Positions 58,555 to 64,000 of a stretch of DNA of 64,000 nt are shown in pieces. The stretch comes from Coniella vitis. Its lineage: Eukaryota > Ascomycota > Sordariomycetes > Diaporthales > Schizoparmaceae. The first letter of the stretch is position 1. Every line of letters begins with the position of its first letter. The stretch lies in the NCBI GenBank assembly GCA_011317545.1, contig WUJK01000007.1:496001-560000 (forward strand), written 5' to 3'. A program made the translations under genes and the position numbers. The notes beneath the pieces were generated by a model. It made no database searches. It was not told where the DNA came from and saw only the letters and a list, made by a program, of their open reading frames with translations.

Positions 58555-60047
58555 CAGGAAGCAAGGCTTGTACATTATGGGAAGTATCCGCAAAGAGGTG
58601 TTGTTAATCTTTTTCATGTTGTCTTTTATTACGACGGGGGCCTAGAGCGTGGTGGTTTTGCCTACCGGCCGCCCAAAAGCTGCTTGCTTTTAAACGGAGT
58701 AGAGTACTTTCAGTGATTAGTACAAGGTGTTGGTCGCGCACGGAGTTTGAGGCCATTGCCGTTGCAATTACTTATTCTTTAGATGTTACACGCATGCCCT
58801 TGCTGAAATTTGAAGTAGTGGTTTGATAGCGGCAACACTGACGTGTTCAGCATTCACTGTCCTTTTTCTTTTATAAAATTAAGTCTGCAAATAGTACACA
58901 ATACTCCAAGATCCCATCTTCCATTACATTGTAGTCTGAACAAGGTATCCGTAACCATCAGTGATGGTCAATTATTAGATGTAACAAGCAAAGTCAACGG
59001 GAGGCTGTGCAGTGATGGAGCAAAAGGAGGGGTCCTCAGTTCGCGCTGGGCGTCATGACGGTGATGCACTTCTTGGCAAACGCCTAGGCGTGGCAATATA
59101 TACGACCAATTATCGCATGGGCGAACGCACTCGAACATCTTCGAAGGAGTGCTTGAGTCGAGTCGATGTGATTGCCTGGTGCTCGGGCGCAACACCTCTT
59201 ATGCTTCTTGTTGACTTGTACAACTTCGCAAGAACCTGCAAGCTGCTTTTGTTCTACTTACTTCGTCTCTACTCTTCTTGGTTCAAATTCAAGGGTGGGT
59301 AACAGGCAGAAGTGCGAAGGTGTACGTCCACTGGTACTTCCGGTGTGTCTTATTTTGGGATTTCCTTCGTTGCTCTCTGTTTGTGTGTTTCTGCATTACA
59401 GTGAGAATACAAGGGCTCATTGTAAGCATTCACCTAGGAAGTAGCCTTCCGCTATTCGATTGTCTTTGGCTGAATTATAACTACCTAGATGACTACAGCA
59501 AGTGGCTAAAGCGGTCGAAAAACACCCCCGTCTACGATTATAGGCAAGTCAGGTGTCGCGTGTACACCAAAAATCCCAGCCTTTCCTCCTCTTGAAATGA
59601 AAAGGGCAAGTCGCCCAGCCAACACGTTGGACGAACCCAGTTCGTTGAAAGCCACAGTAGCATCACTGTCGAGTGATGAAGACCACCATCACCATGCGCG
59701 CAGTTGAGAAGAATATGGTTGAATGAGGAACACGGGCGGTGTGTTCCGATCATCGCTGATCGGGCGACCATCATTCACCATATCACCACCCCGCCGTCCA
59801 AAGGCGGCAAAGGCGGCAAAGGCAGCAAAGGCTACTGATTCCCTCGTTCCTTCTACATTTGAGATGCCAGAAGTACCTTCCCAGGTTACCAAACGTGCTT
59901 ACCTGCTAGGCAGTTCACAGAATGTGCACATCATCTTTTGCGATTGGAACAGAACTAACAATACCATCTAGACTGGAGACTCTATAAATCAACTCTTTTC
60001 CACAAGAGCGGCACAACACGTCTTCGGGCAGAAGATCAACATTGACA
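58555..60047. other. Intergenic between the wall protein and quinoprotein genes
   Basis: 1.5 kb, moderately AT-rich. A GGCGGCAAA-type short tandem repeat lies at 59800-59832. No gene was recognised; open frames up to 105 codons lack features. The last 100 nt are the leader of the next gene, with a possible TATA-like CTATAAAT near 59980. Confidence 0.6.
59800..59832. repeat. 9-bp GGCGGCAAA tandem repeat
   Basis: About three and a half imperfect units (GGCGGCAAA, GGCGGCAAA, GGCAGCAAA, GGC) in intergenic DNA. Confidence 0.85.
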
Positions 60048-61885
60048 ATGGGCCGTCTGTTGGCAGCGTGTCTATGGTTCGCTGCTTCAGCCGCCGCATC
60101 AAAACAACAAAATCGACAAGACTCGTGCCCAACGGTCCTCCAACCCCCTTACACGGTCCCCGTTACTGGCACCGGTTGGACTGCCCAACTCGTTGCGCAG
60201 AATCTTTCGTCACCACGCGGCATCGTGTTTGATAGCGCCGGTGCGCTGCTTGTTGTCCAGGAAGGAGTTGGGATTCTGCGAGTAGCATTTGCAGATTATG
60301 GTGGGACGTGTCTTGTTGTGAACGAGACAACGACTGTGGTCGAGAATGATGATGTGCGTTTCTTCCATCGTGCTTCCCTTTCTTCTTGTTAACTGTTATC
60401 TCCTTGGTTATGTGCAGAGGGAGGCAAGGACAGAGACAGGATGACAATGCTCTGACTGTGCTCTGAAAGAACAGCTGGCGCTTAAGCATCTTCTGGCTGG
60501 GAACAGGATTTTCTTTGACAAATAACAATTGGTGAAAGCAGGCTAATGAGAATGAATTGGGCCTACATCTAGCTCAATCACGGTATCCAGATTTCACCAG
60601 ATGGAGAGACACTGTATGCGTCCACCTCAAACGAGGTCTATCGGTGGCCTTATAATCCTGCAGATGGAAGCATTGGCAATAGCCAGACGCTCGTTACGAA
60701 TATGAGCAACACCGATGTGAGTTTATGACCATTGGAGGGGCAATAGTGTCAATCATGTTCATGCACTATATTGCAAAATATACTGGCTTATATACGTCTT
60801 AAACTTTCATACAGCATGTGTCGCGTACTCTCTTGTTGTCCAGCAAATCTCCCACTACCTTGCTCGTCTCGCGTGGCTCTTCTGAGAATCTCGACTACGT
60901 CGCACAGCAGCTATCGTCAGGCCGTTCTCAAATCCGGGCGTTTGATCTAGCCAAGTTCTCTACATCGAGCGGAAACAAATCCTCTCCGGCACCATACGAC
61001 TACCCATCCCAGGGCCAACTTCTCGGTTGGGGTCTCCGCAACAGTGTCGGCGTGGCAGAGCACCCTATCACAGGCGGCATCTTTGCCGTCGAGAACTCAG
61101 CAGACCAGATTGAGCGCAATGGCGTCGATATTCACCAAGACAACCCAGGCGAGGAAATGAACTTCCTAGGGTACCTAACCAACGACTCGGATTCGTCTTC
61201 GTTCCCACAAGGCGGAAACTATGGCTACCCAGATTGTTTTGCCCTTTGGAGTACTGATGGCGTGCCGAATGTAAATGCACTCACTGTCGGCGACCAGTTT
61301 GCGCTCAACCAGACGGCTACTCTTAATGACACTACCTGCGCCGAGAACTACAATGCTCCGCGATTGACCTTTCAGGCACACATGGCGCCGCTGGACATTC
61401 TCTTCAATACAGACGGCACGGTCGCATATGTTACCTTTCACGGTAGCTGGGATCGTACCGAGGCTGTAGGATATATGCTCGGAGCGGTTCAATTCAACAG
61501 CAATGCTGCCAACCAAACAGCTGACAATGAAGACGCTGGGATGCCTGTTGCGCCGCGAAATAGCACAACAGCCGTTACGAGTGTGCTTAGTAACGGGGAC
61601 CTCGGCGCCTGCCCTGACGCATGTTTTCGTCCTGTGGGTTTGGCGTGGGATCAGCAAGGGCGGCTGTACATGAGTTCGGATTCGACGGGCGAGATCTGGG
61701 TGTTGCAACAAGCAGATGTTACAACCACTGGAGGCGGTGGTGGGACATCGCCAAGTGCTTCTGCAACGCCTAATCTTGCACCCAGGTCGGTTACTAGCCA
61801 ACCAGGAGGCGGGCCGTTATGGTTGATGTGTTTGACGATATTGATCTCGCTGCTTTGCGGTGCTTTATATACAGTTGTCGTGTGA
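60048..61885 (+). CDS. Secreted sorbosone-dehydrogenase-like quinoprotein with C-terminal membrane/GPI tail
   Basis: Three exons, 60048-60353, 60573-60716 and 60815-61885, all phase 0, give 506 aa. Introns are 219 and 98 nt, and junctions restore VVENDD-LNHGIQISPDG and SNTD-HVSRTLLL. A signal peptide (MGRLLAACLWFAASAAAS) leads into a six-bladed beta-propeller of the L-sorbosone / soluble aldose-sugar dehydrogenase family, whose members use pyrroloquinoline quinone. Blade signatures are NLSSPRGIVFDSAGALLV, GWGLRNSVGVAEHP, EEMNFLGY, GGNYGYPDC, HMAPLDILF, FHGSWDRTEAVGY and FRPVGLAWDQQGRLYMSSDS. His and Arg residues in GLRN and AHMAP are candidates for cofactor or catalytic contacts. The Ser/Pro/Thr linker ends in a hydrophobic tail (about 484-506), suggesting GPI or membrane anchoring. 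Many N-glycosylation sequons are present. Substrate is unknown. Confidence 0.88.
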
Positions 61886-62359
61886 AATTTGAGAAGTGTG
61901 GAAAGCTGCTTGTAGGATCGCCTCAAGTAGCCTGGGCGTACAACTCGGTACCAAAGTACATCGCAAAACAGTCGTTACCAAGAGTATCATTTGAAAACGC
62001 CCAAGTCCACGATGCTTTGTTGCAAATATGACCGAGGTCGAAATGCATTCGAGGCATGTCTTGTCCCCGCGGACATGGTTGGTGGACCAGTCATTTGCCT
62101 TTTGACTGCAGACGTCTACCATATCAATCTCAATGCATCTTTGAAAGTAGGCTGTTTCATAACCGAAGCAGCAAGGAGTCACATCGAAAATCGCATCAAA
62201 CAACAAGTCCAGGAATCAAATATCATCTGTTTTATTGATAGCCCGCAGCCCGCCATGACCCAAACGCCGTGCAGCAGCCACTGTTGAATGCATCATCTTC
62301 TTCTTTACCACTCACTCTCTCGCTTGTTGTGAACCCTAGCATAGTGTTTATGGTATATT
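61886..62359. other. Convergent gap between the quinoprotein gene and sec13
   Basis: 474 bp shared by the two 3' ends. No gene or notable repeat was seen. Confidence 0.7.
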
Positions 62360-63593
62360 TTATTCCTCCAAGGTCTTGACAAGATCCCACTCACCCCTCA
62401 AATTCTCCTTCCACAACGTAACCTTGTTGTCAGCGCCACTGACAGCCAAAACATTGCCGCTCAGGGACCAGCTCACACGCCAGACGGGGGCATCAAACTC
62501 AAGGACCTTGGAGTTCCATTGACCGGGCGACGACGAATCCGATGTCCAGATGCGCACCGTCTTGTCTTGCGACGCACTGGCAATGTAGCTCTTTTGTAGC
62601 ACCGTCGGGCTCCAGGCAACATCGCGCACCCAGTCGCTGTGGCCCGTCAGCGGCTCCCGCTCTGGCTTGTATCCGTTGGTTGTAGGGTCGTAGACCCAGA
62701 TCTTGACGAGGTTGTCGGAACCGCCCGTGACGAACCGCCGGTTGCCTGTGGCGCCGGGGCCCGGGGCGCTCGAAACGATGGAGCCAGGAGTGGTGGCTGG
62801 CGCCCACGAAACCGAGTTGACGCCGAGGCCGTGTGCAGGGAAGCTGCTGTGGTCAAAGTTGTTGTCCTTGAACTCGACAACTGAGACGTTGCCGTCAGAG
62901 GATGCGCAGGCGAGGAGACAGCCTGATTCGTGGGGCGACCACGAGACAATGTTGACCGAGGCCTTGTGCAGGGCAAAGTCGAAGATGCGTTGCCAGGAGC
63001 CTTGCTGCTCGCGCCAGATGAACACCTTGCCGTCGTAGCCTGAGGAGGCCAGAATGTTGCCGTACTTGGGGTGCGCCCATGACACACACCACACTGCGCC
63101 TTCGTGTCTATCATCATGGGTCATACATACCCTTTTGTCAGTCTCCGAGGGTTTGTCCCGCCAGTCTAGTTTGCGCGCCCCTGTGCGATTCTTTTTTCTC
63201 TTCTTGAGCCCTGACTCACCCCTTTAGTGTCTCGGTCAGACGCTGGGTCTCGCCCTCGATCTCAAAGATCTTGATTGTGCGGTCGGAGGAGCAGGTGGCT
63301 AGGCGGCGGCCGTAGTAGTCGAGGACTGCATCGTGCTATTTGAGGTTGGCGGCAGGTCAGCGATTAGAACGGATAGCGATGCTCGCACTTTGGTGGTCTA
63401 CTTTGGGAAGTATCGAATGTATCGGGAGTACTGATTGGTCAAAGCTACACGTACTATCATGTCATCGTGACCAGAGTTTGAGATTATCTGCGTCGCCTTG
63501 TCTGCAATGTTAATTTCGAAGCACGTGTTAAACGCTCGCTGCCTGTCCATTTGGAAGGTTAGGACGGCTTCTCAAAGGGCGAATGCGTACCAT
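62360..63593 (-). CDS. Sec13, COPII coat and nuclear-pore WD40 protein
   Basis: Four exons, 63593-63591, 63496-63455, 63335-63220 and 63107-62360, give 302 aa (yeast Sec13, 297). The first exon is the ATG alone. The second gives ATQIISNSGHDDMI, the third HDAVLDYYGRRLATCSSDRT, and the junction LKG-HEGAVWCVSWAHPKYG is restored across the third intron. Introns are 94, 119 and 112 nt. WD-type blades include SSGYDGKVFIW, SSDGNVSVVEF, GGSDNLVKIWVY, ASQDKTVRIW and SGADNKVTLW. Sec13 pairs with Sec31 in the COPII cage for ER export, with Nup145C/Nup84 in the pore, and with the SEA/GATOR complex. The acceptor of intron 1 is AAG four bases after a CAG. Only the AAG use keeps the frame with an initiator Met. 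Confidence 0.95.
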
Positions 63594-64000
63594 TTTGGGC
63601 GGTGTGAATTTGCAATTGCGGGTGGGCGAAGAGTTCCACAAAGAAGACGTGCTCAGAACCTGTAGCGCGGAGACGGGGGTATCGTGAAGGACTGACGTAG
63701 AAAAGGCGCTCGACGGTTCAGGTTGTTGGCGATGGTGGCAGCTTGAATTAACAGCTAATCGATATCGTCTGGCTTATGCTGGCTTATGCTTGACTTCCGT
63801 GGGTCCAACAGGGGCCAGGTGCAGTGCATAGTACACTAAACCTCTGTATTTGCCTCTACAGTACCGTGTCATCACTGTAGTGGCCTCGACGTTCCACTGT
63901 AGTATCCCATTGAAAGCCTACAGTTGAGCGCCGACCGCCAGTGAGTGGCTCTGATGGCAGGATTAGGTAAGGCAGGTCGCATGCAGAGCTACAAAGGTAC
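63594..64000. other. sec13 upstream region to window edge
   Basis: 407 bp holding the sec13 leader and promoter. A near-copy of the dispersed motif (GCATAGTA) is at about 63828, and an imperfect direct repeat (TCTGGCTTATGCTGGCTTATGC) lies at about 63768-63789. No other gene was seen. Confidence 0.6.

Noticed and set aside
59270..59305. Possible tRNA T-arm (CTTGG, TTCAAAT, TCAAG)
   Set aside because: The stem pairs, but no matching acceptor strand or A box lies about 70 nt upstream.

Overview
The window is nuclear DNA of a filamentous ascomycete, most likely a Sordariomycete of the Hypocreales type. The reasons are short spliceosomal introns (mostly 83-132 nt, GTRNGT donors, CTAAC/CTGAC-like branch points), pyrimidine-rich promoter strands, low-complexity Gln/Ala/Ser/Pro runs in regulatory proteins, and fungal families such as Sct1/Gpt2, Etp1/BRAP2, Kha1 and a Zn2Cys6 factor. 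The genus cannot be fixed from the sequence. No tRNA, rRNA, transposon, CRISPR or prokaryotic-style element was recognised.

Fourteen protein genes are supported, and splice junctions were worked out by hand. Left part, all on the minus strand: an Apd1/Aim32-type bishistidinyl ferredoxin-like protein (2169-3400), glycerol-3-phosphate acyltransferase (4619-7041), a BRAP2/Etp1 RING-UBP protein (8630-10822), four-unit polyubiquitin (11802-12719) and a large Zn2Cys6 transcription factor (16531-19366). A 5.7 kb gap separates the last from farnesyltransferase beta (+, 25102-27038). Then come 7.7 kb without a recognisable gene and a small orphan dsRNA-binding-like protein (+, 34780-35914) with an unusually long intron.

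Right part: mannose-1-phosphate guanylyltransferase (+, 39641-41073), an uncharacterised low-complexity protein (+, 44286-45953), Rad10/ERCC1 (+, 47374-48859), a Kha1-type cation/proton antiporter (-, 49542-52666), a Ser/Gly-rich GPI-type wall protein (+, 54824-58554), a secreted sorbosone-dehydrogenase-like quinoprotein (+, 60048-61885) and Sec13 (-, 62360-63593).

The genes are mostly unrelated housekeeping functions rather than a pathway cluster. Loose themes are ubiquitin (polyubiquitin, BRAP2/Etp1, and a UIM-like motif in Rad10), the cell surface and secretory route (Mpg1 makes GDP-mannose for glycosylation, Sec13 serves COPII, and two exported proteins lie side by side), and lipid or membrane work (acyltransferase, farnesyltransferase, antiporter).

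About 60% of the window is non-coding. The clearest unexplained signal there is a dispersed 9-mer, TACATAGTA / TACTATGTA: 23 exact copies by eye, all outside the exons called here, sometimes arranged as perfect inverted pairs. Other leads are a UIM-like tail on Rad10, a hairpin in the 715-nt intron of the dsRNA-binding-like gene, a CAGTC cluster upstream of the transcription factor, an ATG-only first exon in sec13, and a zinc cluster with non-standard cysteine spacing. I found no convincing wholly new multi-gene system; these are the best candidates for follow-up.
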